Assembly: GCA_023399815.1 (NCBI GenBank)
Contig: JAEWOJ010000094.1
Span: 1 to 18,182, forward strand
Direction of reading: 5' to 3'
DNA from: Pseudomonadota bacterium
GTDB taxonomy: Bacteria > Pseudomonadota > Gammaproteobacteria > Xanthomonadales > Xanthomonadaceae
Length of the DNA stretch: 18,182 bases
A program made the translations under genes and the position numbers. This document shows, one piece after another, positions 1 to 8,275 of this stretch (positions within the stretch are counted from its first letter, which is position 1; every line of letters begins with the position of its first letter). Under the pieces are notes generated by a model. The model had not been told where the DNA came from. It did no database searches and saw nothing but the letters and a program-made list of their open reading frames with translations.

Positions 1-40
1 CCGGGAAAGCCCGGTCGCGACTGACGTCGCTCCTACAGGG
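1..40. repeat. REP-like double hairpin downstream of the GH109 gene
   Basis: Two small perfect inverted repeats lie side by side: CCGGG-AAAG-CCCGG at 1-14 and GCGAC-TGAC-GTCGC at 17-30, followed by the TCCTACAGG end. Read on the minus strand this resembles the short 'TGTAGGAGCG...' intergenic repeats common in xanthomonads. It begins 13 bases after the stop codon of the leftward GH109 gene, so it may help end or stabilise that transcript. No T-run follows, so a classical intrinsic terminator is not supported. Family assignment is from memory of such genomes; the hairpins are seen directly. Confidence 0.6.
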
Positions 41-53
41 GATGGATTCGTGC

Positions 54-1409
54 TCAGTAGCTGCCGTCGAAGGCGAAGATCGGCTTGCGGTTCCGCCAGG
101 CGCCGCCGGTGAAGTCCGGGAAGTCCAGGGTCTGGAAGCCGTTGGCGATCGACTGCTCGGACAGCGGCGTGATCGCGCTCCAGGTCACCGCGTCGTAGAA
201 GTCGATCGGCATCGGCGCATTGGCCTTCAGCGCCTCGACGAAGGCATTGATCACGAACCAGTCCATGCCGCCGTGGCCGGCACCGGCAGCGGTGGCGGCG
301 TGCTGCTTCCACAGCGGATGCTCGTACTGGTCCTGGTAGGCCTTGAAGTCCTCCCATTCGTGCGGCGGGCTGCGGCCTTCGATGTGGATGCCGTGGTTGA
401 GGTCCATCCACAGGCCCCGGGTGCCCTGCACGCGGAAGCCCAGCGAGTACGGGCGCGGCAGCGAGGTGTCGTGCTGCAGCAGGATGGTCTCGCCGTTCTC
501 GCAGGCCAGCGTGGTGGTGACGATGTCGCCGAGCTTGAACCGCACCTGCGTGCTCGGGTGCGTGGTGCCGCCGCTCTTGTCCACGGTGTACTCGTGCAGG
601 CCGCGCGCCTTGCTGGCGAAGGCGTTGATGCGGGTGAAGCGGTTGCCGCGGTTGATGCCGGCGTACATCGCGCACGGGCCGATGCCGTGGCTCGGATACA
701 GCTCGCCGTTGCGCTCGACCGAGTGTTCAGTGCGCCAGCGCGCCTCGGACCAGCCCTTGGGTCCGAACTCGACGCCGCTGTTGTAGGGATGGTCGGGATC
801 GCCGTCGTTGAACTTCACCCCGCGCAGGTCGTGCTGGTAGCCGCCCTGCAGGTGCACCAGCTCGCCGAACAGGCCTTCGCGCACCATCTGCAATGCCGCC
901 ATCACGTCGCGGCGGTAGCACACGTTCTCCAGCAGCATGTAGGGCGTGCCGCTCCGCAGCTGCGCGTTGAGCACGTCCCAGTGGTCCTGCAGGGTGATGC
1001 CGGCCACCACTTCGCAACCGACCGCGACCTTGGCCTGCATCGCGGCGATCGCCATCGGCGCATGCCATTCCCACGGCGTGGCGACGATCACGCCGTCGAG
1101 GCCGCGTTGTTCGAGCAGGCGCTTCCAGGCGTTCGCATCGCCGTCGGCGCCATAGGTCTTCGGCGCCGGCTTGCCGGCCTTGGCCACCATCCCGGTGGCG
1201 CGGCCGAGCATGATCGGCTCGATGTCGCACAGCGCCACCACCTCCACGTCGTCGCGGCGCAGCAGTTCCTTGAGCAGGACCTGGCCGCGCATGCCGATAC
1301 CGATCATGCCCAGCCGCAGCGTGCGGGCGCGCGCCCAGGCCGGCGTTTCCGGCAACAGGCTGGTGGCGGCCAGGGCCGCGCTGGCCAGGATGAATTCCCT
1401 ACGTTTCAT
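54..1409 (-). CDS. GH109 alpha-N-acetylgalactosaminidase, Tat-exported
   Basis: 451-residue NAD-dependent glycosidase of the Gfo/Idh/MocA fold, expected to remove terminal alpha-linked GalNAc from glycans in the periplasm. Seen: a twin-arginine start (MKRREFILAS) with a hydrophobic stretch and a likely AWA cleavage near residue 26; a Rossmann NAD loop GMIGIGMRG (34-42); EVVAG (133-137); YQH (191-193); the GH109 hallmark NSGVEFGPKGWSEARWRTEH (210-229); and YPSHGIGP (238-245). Export by Tat fits an enzyme that must fold around its NAD before crossing the membrane. The start at 1409 is chosen because AGAGGA lies seven bases upstream and the twin-arginine signal begins there; the longer reading to 1502 has no signal. 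It is last in the leftward unit, 106 bases after the TonB receptor gene. Substrate is inferred from the family and from the aga genes nearby. Confidence 0.92.
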   Translation of the reverse strand: MKRREFILASAALAATSLLPETPAWARARTLRLGMIGIGMRGQVLLKELLRRDDVEVVALCDIEPIMLGRATGMVAKAGKPAPKTYGADGDANAWKRLLEQRGLDGVIVATPWEWHAPMAIAAMQAKVAVGCEVVAGITLQDHWDVLNAQLRSGTPYMLLENVCYRRDVMAALQMVREGLFGELVHLQGGYQHDLRGVKFNDGDPDHPYNSGVEFGPKGWSEARWRTEHSVERNGELYPSHGIGPCAMYAGINRGNRFTRINAFASKARGLHEYTVDKSGGTTHPSTQVRFKLGDIVTTTLACENGETILLQHDTSLPRPYSLGFRVQGTRGLWMDLNHGIHIEGRSPPHEWEDFKAYQDQYEHPLWKQHAATAAGAGHGGMDWFVINAFVEALKANAPMPIDFYDAVTWSAITPLSEQSIANGFQTLDFPDFTGGAWRNRKPIFAFDGSY

Positions 1410-1463
1410 TGCATGTCCTCTTTCATGGAATCGCGCCGGTGACGCGCCGCGGGCGGGGCCATC

Positions 1464-1497
1464 GCCCTGCCCTTCATGCCACGCATGAAGGCAGGGC
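1464..1497 (-). other. Intercistronic hairpin between TonB receptor and GH109 genes
   Basis: Arms 1464-1479 and 1483-1497 pair over 15 base pairs with one bulged C and a three-base loop (CAC), in the 106-base gap between the receptor stop and the GH109 start. No T-run follows in the direction of transcription. It could protect the 3' end of the receptor mRNA or attenuate read-through into the GH109 gene. The structure is seen; the function is inferred. Confidence 0.6.
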
Positions 1498-1515
1498 TGC
1501 AACGGCCCGGCGTCC

Positions 1516-4500
1516 TCAGAACCGGTAGGTCGCCGTCACGCTGTAGATCCGGCCGAAGTTGTTGGTGTAGCCGGGGAAGTTCATCCAGTCGTTCGGATCG
1601 AAGAACGGCAGGCGGTTGAACAGGTTCTTCACGGTCACGCCCACGCTCAGCTGCTCGACCGGCCGCCAGTTCACGCTGAGGTTGGCCGTCCACCACGACG
1701 GCGCGCCCTCGCACTGGCTGGGCGACACGTCGACGTAGCTGCCGGTGCAGGTCCCGGCGTTGTTGTCCTCCGCGTCGATGCGGTCCCACGCCCACTTGGT
1801 CCCGCCGACGTAGTTGATGTAGAAGCCGGTGTCCCAGTTGCCGTAGGTCCAGTTGGTGTTGAACGTGGCGCGCAGGCGCGGGTTGTCGTAGTAGCCGACG
1901 AAATTGCCGTAGTACCAGCCGTCGGCATCGTCGGAGTTGTACATGTTGCGGTGGGCGATGGTCGCGGCCACGCCGATGTTCAGGCGTCCCCACTCGCCCA
2001 GGTCGAAGCGGCCGCGCGCATCCACGTCCAGGCCGTCGATCAGGGTGCGGCCGCGGTTCTTGTACTGGCCGATGACGCTGGCCACGTTGCCGGTGCTGTA
2101 GCCCGGCAGGGTGGACGGACAGGTCACGCCGCTGGCCGGGTCGCTGCACATGCTGGCCAGCGCGGCCAGGTTGGCGAGGTCGGACTCGGTGATCGGGAAG
2201 CGCGTCAGCGCGCTGATCTCCTCGGGCCTGCTGTAGTCGGGCGCGACGATCTCGTTGCGGCGGTACACGAACCAGTAGTCGGCCGACACCGACAGCCAGT
2301 CGGCCGGCTCGAGCACGAAACCCAGCGTGGCGATCTTGGCCTTCTCCGGCTTCAGGTCCGGGTTCGGCTGGGTCATGCGCGCCACGTTGCGGCTGCAGTC
2401 GCTGTTCCACAGGCTGTTGCCCAGGTCCTTGTCGACGGCGCGGCTGGACTGCCGCAGCAGGCCGGCAATCGCGTTGGTCTCGGCGCAGCGGGTCTCGTCG
2501 CGGTAGCCGCCGATCTGCGCGTACACGCCGCCGGTGCCCGACTCGGCCAGGCTCGGCGCACGGAAGCCTTCCGAATAGGTGCCGCGCAGCAGCAGCTGCG
2601 GCAGCGCCTGGTACTTCAGGCCGACCTTCGGCGCGAGGTTGGCGCTGAAGTCCGGGTATTTGTCCAGGCGCAGCGCGGCGTCCAGTTCCAGCTTGTCGGT
2701 GAGCGGGGCCACGGCTTCGGAGAACAGCGCGTAGGTGTTGCGCTTGCCGTCGAACCAGGAGCCGCCCTGCTGGGTGATCAGGCCGTCGGCGGCGTCCTGG
2801 TTGCCCGGGGTGTAGAAGGTCTCGCGGGTGGCGTTGAAGCCGAACGCCGCGCGCACCTGCCCGGCCGGCAGCTCGAACAGCGGACCCTCGATCTTGCCGT
2901 CCAGGGTGTGCAGGCGGGTCCAGGACTGGATGTCGAAGGTCGGGAACGCCTCGCGGATCAGCGCCGCGTTGGCCTCGCTGATCTCGCCGAACTTGTATGC
3001 CGGGTGGTCGGAGATGATGACGCGGCCGGTGCCGGGATCGATGGTGTACGGGCCGAAGGCCTTCTCGAAGCCCTTCAGGTTGACGTTGGTGGTCTGGTAG
3101 GTGACCGAATGCGAGCCGGCGGTGGCGAAGGCGGTTTCCCAGTTCCAGTCGCTGTCGCCGAGGCTGCCGCGCAGGCCGGCCACCGCGCGGTAGCTCTGGT
3201 CGGTGTTGCGCTGGCCGAAGTGGTTGCCGCCCACGTCCTGCAGCAGGTAGCTCAGGCCGACCACGCCGCCCATCAGCGCCTTCATCTCGGGGCTGGCGTG
3301 GTTGTACTCGTTGTTCGGGCCGAGCCACGGGGTCAGGAACTGGTTGACCGTGTTGCCAGTGTTGCGCGAGAACCAGCTCTGCGGGTTGCCGGTGGTGGTG
3401 CCGTAGGCACGCGGCGTGCCGCCGTTGGCACGCAGGTCGATGTCGGTATAGGTGACTTCGGCGAAGGCCTCGGTGGCGTCGTTCACCTGGAAATGCCCGT
3501 TGACGTAGGCGGTCACGCGCCTGGAATCGGCGCCGCCGTTGATCTGGCTGTTCATCCACGTCTGCCAGATGCAGCGCGTGCCGCTGGCCACCTGCAGCAC
3601 GTTGTTGCAGCCCGGCGCGGCCTCGTCCATGCGCGCATTGGTCACCGGATCTAAGGCGAAGTAGTAGCCGGGATTGAACACGCCCGGCGCGCTGCCGGTG
3701 TCCAGGCGCAGGTTCTTGATGTAGTCCGGGTTGTTGACGTAGAACTGCGCCGGGTTCTTGTCGTACCACTCGCTGTCCGGGATGCCGTCGCGCTCGTACA
3801 GGTTGACGCTGGCGTAGACGTTGTAGCGGTCCCGCGACAGGTCGCCGAAGCCGCCGGTGATGCTGGCCTGTTTCTCGCCATAGGAGTCGAAGCGCGGCGC
3901 GGTGTCCCAGGTGCCGCTGACTTCCAGCCCCTGGTAGCTGCTCTTGGTGATGACGTTGATGACGCCGGCCACCGCGTCGGTGCCGTACACCGCCGAGGCA
4001 CCGTCGGTCAGCACTTCCAGGCGCTCGATGACGGCGGCGGGAATGGCGTCGATGTTGACGAACTGGGTTTGGAAGCCGGCCGGCGCGCCGTAGTACGACA
4101 GCCGGCGGCCGTTGAGCAGCACCAGCGTGCCCTGCGCGCCGAGGCCGCGCAGGTTGGCCTGCGAGGCGCCGTCCGAGCCGGTGAACAGCGACTTGGAATC
4201 GACCTGCGCCGGGCGTGCGGCCGGCAGGTTGTCGAGCACCTGCAGCAGGGTGCGGGCGCCCATGTTCTGGATGTCCTGCCTGCTGATGACCTGCACCGGC
4301 GAGGCGGTCTCGACGTCGGTGCGGCGGATGTTGGAGCCGGTGACCTCGATGCGGGCCAGTTCGGTGGTCTTGTCCTCGTCTTTGTCCTTGCCGGCATCCT
4401 GCGCGAGGGCGGGCGCGGCGATGGCGATCAGGGCGCTGGCCACCGCCAGCGACAGCGGGGTGGACAGGCAACGGTTGGGATTGCGGCGGGCTGGCAACAT
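1516..4500 (-). CDS. TonB-dependent outer-membrane receptor, glycan uptake
   Basis: 994-residue TonB-dependent transporter, a 22-stranded outer-membrane barrel with an N-terminal plug. Seen: a Sec signal peptide with cleavage near residue 33 (APALAQ); plug start ARIEVTGSNIRR (49-60); plug motifs LRGLGAQGTLVLLNGRRLS (118-136) and EVLTDGASAVYGTDAVAGV (162-180); and a C-terminal strand ending in SVTATYRF with the terminal aromatic used for barrel insertion. There is no N-terminal signalling extension, so surface-signalling through an anti-sigma factor is unlikely. The start at 4500 is preceded by AGGAGAG at good spacing and begins the signal peptide; a longer reading to 4548 is rejected. Lying between two glycosidase genes, it probably imports GalNAc-containing oligosaccharides or glycopeptides; this substrate is inferred from context only. 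Confidence 0.93.
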   Translation of the reverse strand: MLPARRNPNRCLSTPLSLAVASALIAIAAPALAQDAGKDKDEDKTTELARIEVTGSNIRRTDVETASPVQVISRQDIQNMGARTLLQVLDNLPAARPAQVDSKSLFTGSDGASQANLRGLGAQGTLVLLNGRRLSYYGAPAGFQTQFVNIDAIPAAVIERLEVLTDGASAVYGTDAVAGVINVITKSSYQGLEVSGTWDTAPRFDSYGEKQASITGGFGDLSRDRYNVYASVNLYERDGIPDSEWYDKNPAQFYVNNPDYIKNLRLDTGSAPGVFNPGYYFALDPVTNARMDEAAPGCNNVLQVASGTRCIWQTWMNSQINGGADSRRVTAYVNGHFQVNDATEAFAEVTYTDIDLRANGGTPRAYGTTTGNPQSWFSRNTGNTVNQFLTPWLGPNNEYNHASPEMKALMGGVVGLSYLLQDVGGNHFGQRNTDQSYRAVAGLRGSLGDSDWNWETAFATAGSHSVTYQTTNVNLKGFEKAFGPYTIDPGTGRVIISDHPAYKFGEISEANAALIREAFPTFDIQSWTRLHTLDGKIEGPLFELPAGQVRAAFGFNATRETFYTPGNQDAADGLITQQGGSWFDGKRNTYALFSEAVAPLTDKLELDAALRLDKYPDFSANLAPKVGLKYQALPQLLLRGTYSEGFRAPSLAESGTGGVYAQIGGYRDETRCAETNAIAGLLRQSSRAVDKDLGNSLWNSDCSRNVARMTQPNPDLKPEKAKIATLGFVLEPADWLSVSADYWFVYRRNEIVAPDYSRPEEISALTRFPITESDLANLAALASMCSDPASGVTCPSTLPGYSTGNVASVIGQYKNRGRTLIDGLDVDARGRFDLGEWGRLNIGVAATIAHRNMYNSDDADGWYYGNFVGYYDNPRLRATFNTNWTYGNWDTGFYINYVGGTKWAWDRIDAEDNNAGTCTGSYVDVSPSQCEGAPSWWTANLSVNWRPVEQLSVGVTVKNLFNRLPFFDPNDWMNFPGYTNNFGRIYSVTATYRF

Positions 4501-4560
4501 CGGGGTTCTCTCCTGGCGGTGACGCACGGAACAGCGGATGGCGGGCAAGGCGATCCCGTT

Positions 4561-4580
4561 CCACGGCCGGACGGCCGTGG
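4561..4580 (-). other. Hairpin between GH31 and TonB receptor genes
   Basis: CCACGGCC pairs with GGCCGTGG around GGAC (one further C-G pair possible) in the 118-base gap between the GH31 stop and the receptor start. There is no T-run on the minus strand. It may be a partial terminator, or a 5' leader or stabilising structure for the receptor mRNA. No convincing separate promoter for the receptor was found in this gap, so read-through from the GH31 promoter is the simplest view. Confidence 0.5.
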
Positions 4581-4618
4581 TCGGTGTGTTTGGGGGGAGC
4601 AGCGGTGTTACGCGAGGG

Positions 4619-7600
4619 TCATGGGGCGATGAGTTCGGCGGAATCGCCCTCCTCGCCGATCAGCACGGCATTGGCCCAGTTGCCACACACCTGGGTGGGC
4701 TGGCTGCCCTGCGCGCCCAGCGTGCGCAGGCTCAGGATGGACAGGCCACGGACGTCCAGCTCCGGCTTGACCACGCCGGGCGCCTTCACCAGGCCGCTGT
4801 CGTAGAGCAGGCGATCGTCGCCCCACACCTGGAACTGCATGCCGCCGGCGGCGCGGCAGGCATCGTCGATGCCGAGGTCGGCGCGCAGCAGGTGCCAGCG
4901 TCCCTTCAGGGCGAGATCGATGCGGCTGTGTGCGCCCACGCCCAGGCCGCGGCGGAACTGCAGGCCGTTCATGCGCATGGCGGCGTCGCCGCGGAAGGCG
5001 CGGTCGGCCTGCACCTGCCCGGCCAGCGCGGCCGGCAGCGGCAGCTGGGAGAGGTATTGCTGCCGTGCCGGCCGCTCCGGTTGCTGCTGCTCGAGGATAT
5101 GGAAGGTGGACAGCGCGATCGGGCCGACGTCGCGCGGCTGCAGCGCATCGACGGCGCGCGCGGCATTGCCCTGCGCGGCAGTGACCATCGGGTCGTTGCC
5201 CGGGGCGCCGTCTCCGTCCGGGTTCTGCACGCCGAGCACGCGGAAGCGCAGCAGGCGGCCGGCATGGGCCGGGAAGTCGATGCGCTGCAGGCCTTCCTTC
5301 AACGGCAGACGTCCGCGCGCGACGGGCTCGCCCCACTCGCCGTTGCTGTCGCCCAGGTAGATTTCGTAGTCGCGCACCTGGCCGTGCTTCCAGTGCTGGT
5401 CGTTGCGCGGCGCCAGCTCGATGCCGTCGATCATCCGGCGCTCGCCGAAGCCGATCACCCATTCGTGGGCGCCGGTGCGGATGGCCTGGTTGCGCACGCT
5501 GCGGAACCAGGTGGCCGGATCGTCGTCGAAGGCGTTTTCCAGCGGGTAGCCCTTTTCCTCGGCCGGGCGGTTGACCACCAGCAGGCTGTCCGGCGGCAAC
5601 GCACGGCCCTGTTCCGGCGCGGCCGGGAACGCGTCGTCGGCCGCGGCGGCGGCGACCGGGAACTCCAGCTGCAGCTGCAGCGGCTGGCGGATGTCCACCG
5701 GCGCGGTGCGCACGTGCAGGGTGCCGCGGCGTTCGCCGGCATCGAAGTACCAGCCCTCGGCGGCGGCGTCGAAAGCGGCCGCATCGGCAAGCGCGGGCAG
5801 CGCGCGGCCATCCAGCCGCACCGCCGCCGGCGCCTGCCGGTTGAGCACGCGCAGGCCGTAGCGGCGCTGCGCCAGCTGGCCGCGGTACTGGCCCTGCACC
5901 GCGTCGATGCGCACCTGCACCGGGCCGCTGCCCTGCGCTGGCGCCTGCATGCGGACCAGCTGCGTGCTCGATTCGCCCTGCTGGTAGCGGCGGGTGCTGC
6001 CGTCGTCCTCATACAGCGCGTACTGCGAGTCGCCCTGCGGGTACAGGTCGAAGGTCACTTCATCCAGCGGCTTCTCGCCGTCGAACAGCATGGCCGGGTA
6101 CATCGGCAGGATCGCGCCGGCGCGCACGAACACCGGCAGCGTGGCGAGGTCCACCTGGCGGTCCAGCTGCAGGCCTTCGGCGCCGGCCTGCACGCGGCGG
6201 CCGTCCCAGTAGTCGAACCAGCCGCCCTGCGGCAGGTGGATGTCGCGGCGCCAGCCGCGGCTGGCGGCCTGGCTGCGGTACACCGGCGCGACGAGCAGGT
6301 CGCGGCCGAGCAGGAACTGGTACCTATAGGCCTCGTCCTGCGCGTGCGGGTCGCGCGGGTTGTCCCACATCAGGCCACGCAGCGGCGGCGCGCCGGTCTG
6401 CGCGGCCTCGTGCACCAGCCCGTACATGTACGGGGTCAGGCGCATCTTCAGCTTGAGGTAGTCGCGGTTGATGCCGCGGTAGGGCTCGTCGTACCACCAC
6501 GGGTGCTTGCGCGCGCTCGACGACCAGCCGGACATGCCCATCAGCACCGGCGTGAACGCCTTCCATTGCAGGTCGCGGGTGAAGGTCTCGGCGCTGCCGC
6601 CGAAGATCGCGTCGACGTCGCCGGCGGCATAGGCCATGCCGGACAGGCCGGACCCGACCATCGTCGGCACGTGCCAGCGGATGTAGTCCCAGCTGCTGCT
6701 CTGGTCGCCGGTCCACGCCACCGCATAGCGCTGGATGCCGGCCCAGCCCATCACCGTCCACAGGAACGGGCGCGAATCGGAATTGTCGAGGATGCCGTCG
6801 AACGCCTGGCGATTGGCATCCATCGCGAACTGGTAACCCTTGCCGGTCCAGGCGACGTCGAGCTTCTGCACGCGGGTGCCGGCCTTGCCGACTTCCCAGG
6901 CGATCTTGTCGACGCCGTTCTCGGTCCACAGGCCGGTCCTGAAGCCGTACTTCGCCAGCCCCTGCACGGTTTCCGGCAGTTGTCTGTAACCGCAGCCGTA
7001 GCCGTCGTTGGGCAGGATCCAGCCGCCGGGCATGTCGTGCTCGCGGTACTGCCGGGCGACGCTGTCGATCACGTCGGGCGTGGTACCGGTGGGGCCGTCG
7101 CTCCAGCCTTCCGGAACGCTGCCGGGCTTCCTGGCGTTGTCGCCGTCGTTGTAGCAATCGGCATCGCCGTAGGACAGCGCCCAGCGCGCCACCATGTTCG
7201 GGCGGCCGGTCAGCTGCGTGTAGCGCTCGAGCAGGCGCGGCAGGTCGGCGCCGACGAAGTAGTAGGCATCGAAGCGGTCCTCGCGATGCAGCAGCGTGGC
7301 CTGGTCGGGCTGGCGCAGGTCGTAGCTGCCGTCGCTCCACGTATTGCGCAGCATGCCCCAGCCGCGGCTGCTCAACAGCATCGGCGCCGGGCTCGGGCGG
7401 TCGCCCTCCTCCCAGCCGCCGGAATAGGAAATCTCCAGTTCGCGGCCCTTGAACTGGTAGCGGCCGTTCTGCTGGCCGCCGCCGTAGAAGGCTTCGTCGG
7501 CCTGCGAGGACAGCACCTGCACGCTCTGCGCGGCATCCAGGTCCAGCGGTTGCAGCTCCTGCCACAGCGCGGTGGCACGGCCGCCGTCCAGCCGCTCCAG

Positions 7601-7981
7601 GCGCAGCCGCAACGGTTGCCGCTGCACGTGCAGCATCAGCGCGTCGGTGCGCACGCGGATTTCCTGCGCGTCTTCTTCCAGCTGCGCCTGCACGTCGGCC
7701 CTGGGCTGCGGCAGCACGATGGGCGCGGCCTTGTCGCCGGCGCCGGTCAGCTTGCCCTTGCGGCCGGCCTGCACGCGGACGATGTCGCTGGCCGGCAGTT
7801 CGATGCGGATGCGCGCGCCGTTGTCGGTCAGCAGGTCCCAGCCGCGCACGCCATCGCGGCCGTCGCCGGCGCTGACCGAGCGCAGGTTGCCCACCGGCTC
7901 CGCATGCAGCGGCAGCGCAGGCAGCACCAGGGCGGAAAACAGCGCCACCGGCAGTGGCAGACGACGTAGGCGGTTGTGCAC
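4619..7981 (-). CDS. Secreted GH31 glycosidase with two carbohydrate-binding modules, probable alpha-N-acetylgalactosaminidase
   Basis: 1120-residue exported retaining alpha-glycosidase. Order of parts: Sec signal with cleavage after PALPLHA (about 27); N-terminal beta domain; GH31 barrel (about 235-570); proximal and distal beta domains; a discoidin/F5-8C (CBM32-like) domain (about 805-920); and an NPCBM/CBM51-like domain (about 977-1110). Within the barrel, KLDVAW gives D375 as candidate nucleophile and AWTGD gives D426 as candidate acid/base, 51 residues apart. This resembles the GH31 subfamily characterised as alpha-N-acetylgalactosaminidase rather than alpha-glucosidases with DMNE-type motifs. 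The GTG start at 7981 is chosen because GGGGAG lies just upstream and the signal peptide begins there; the frame is open to 8164, but that extension would cover the promoter. First gene of the leftward unit. Substrate assignment rests on motif and context; alpha-galactosidase is the main alternative. Confidence 0.88.
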   Translation of the reverse strand: MHNRLRRLPLPVALFSALVLPALPLHAEPVGNLRSVSAGDGRDGVRGWDLLTDNGARIRIELPASDIVRVQAGRKGKLTGAGDKAAPIVLPQPRADVQAQLEEDAQEIRVRTDALMLHVQRQPLRLRLERLDGGRATALWQELQPLDLDAAQSVQVLSSQADEAFYGGGQQNGRYQFKGRELEISYSGGWEEGDRPSPAPMLLSSRGWGMLRNTWSDGSYDLRQPDQATLLHREDRFDAYYFVGADLPRLLERYTQLTGRPNMVARWALSYGDADCYNDGDNARKPGSVPEGWSDGPTGTTPDVIDSVARQYREHDMPGGWILPNDGYGCGYRQLPETVQGLAKYGFRTGLWTENGVDKIAWEVGKAGTRVQKLDVAWTGKGYQFAMDANRQAFDGILDNSDSRPFLWTVMGWAGIQRYAVAWTGDQSSSWDYIRWHVPTMVGSGLSGMAYAAGDVDAIFGGSAETFTRDLQWKAFTPVLMGMSGWSSSARKHPWWYDEPYRGINRDYLKLKMRLTPYMYGLVHEAAQTGAPPLRGLMWDNPRDPHAQDEAYRYQFLLGRDLLVAPVYRSQAASRGWRRDIHLPQGGWFDYWDGRRVQAGAEGLQLDRQVDLATLPVFVRAGAILPMYPAMLFDGEKPLDEVTFDLYPQGDSQYALYEDDGSTRRYQQGESSTQLVRMQAPAQGSGPVQVRIDAVQGQYRGQLAQRRYGLRVLNRQAPAAVRLDGRALPALADAAAFDAAAEGWYFDAGERRGTLHVRTAPVDIRQPLQLQLEFPVAAAAADDAFPAAPEQGRALPPDSLLVVNRPAEEKGYPLENAFDDDPATWFRSVRNQAIRTGAHEWVIGFGERRMIDGIELAPRNDQHWKHGQVRDYEIYLGDSNGEWGEPVARGRLPLKEGLQRIDFPAHAGRLLRFRVLGVQNPDGDGAPGNDPMVTAAQGNAARAVDALQPRDVGPIALSTFHILEQQQPERPARQQYLSQLPLPAALAGQVQADRAFRGDAAMRMNGLQFRRGLGVGAHSRIDLALKGRWHLLRADLGIDDACRAAGGMQFQVWGDDRLLYDSGLVKAPGVVKPELDVRGLSILSLRTLGAQGSQPTQVCGNWANAVLIGEEGDSAELIAP

Positions 7982-8028
7982 CTTGCTCCCCAGGCCCTTG
8001 CAGCGGGCATTCGATGGCGGTTGCGTCG

Positions 8029-8058
8029 ACTCTAGGGCAGCAATTCGAAAGATGTCAA
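8029..8058 (-). promoter_or_regulatory. Predicted sigma70 promoter of the GH31-TonB receptor-GH109 unit
   Basis: On the minus strand a perfect -35 TTGACA (8053-8058) is followed, after 18 bases, by TAGAGT (8029-8034), a 4 of 6 match to the -10 consensus. A CTTTCG pentamer sits in the spacer one base after the -35, a typical place for repression. The mRNA leader would be roughly 40 bases. Confidence 0.55.
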
Positions 8059-8246
8059 TAAAATGAAAGCAAAAGACAAGAATTTCCCAGCAAATCGAAA
8101 GTTTGTGCAAAGCACCACTTTCCTTGTCGGCCGAAGCAGCGTGAAATCCCCACTGCGAAAGCATTAATTGGAAAATCTTTCGATTCGGACCGGCGCCGCG
8201 GATGACTCACTCTCGCGGAACAATTCTTTCTTTTTTCTTTCGATGT

Positions 8247-8275
8247 TTGACATTACGAAAGAAAAAGCAGATCGT
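8247..8275 (+). promoter_or_regulatory. Predicted sigma70 promoter of agaSKZR
   Basis: Perfect -35 TTGACA at 8247-8252; the best -10 at 17-base spacing is the weak GATCGT (8270-8275, 3 of 6). A GAAAG pentamer (8257-8261) lies in the spacer, and two CTTTC copies end just upstream of the -35. The short leader would place the start of transcription about 18 bases before the agaS ATG. The -35 is clear, the -10 is not. Confidence 0.5.

Noticed and set aside
1420..1424. CTTTC pentamer just upstream of the GH109 gene
   Set aside because: On the coding strand it is part of the GAAAGAGGA ribosome-binding region and stands alone, so it is not counted as an AgaR operator.
1406..4564. 1052-residue minus-strand frame overlapping the TonB receptor in another frame
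   Set aside because: Arg/Gln/Gly/Pro-rich translation without motifs; the alternative frame gives a full TonB receptor with plug and terminal Phe.
4538..7969. 1143-residue open frame on the plus strand opposite the GH31 gene, with similar long frames opposite the receptor gene
   Set aside because: Low-complexity Ala/Arg/Gly/His/Val-rich translation with no family motifs; it is a mirror of codon bias in GC-rich DNA. The minus-strand genes carry clear domains and signal peptides.
7982..8164. Extension of the GH31 frame to an ATG at 8164
   Set aside because: The extra 61 residues would precede the signal peptide and overlap a promoter. The GTG at 7981 has a GGGGAG ribosome site and starts the signal peptide.
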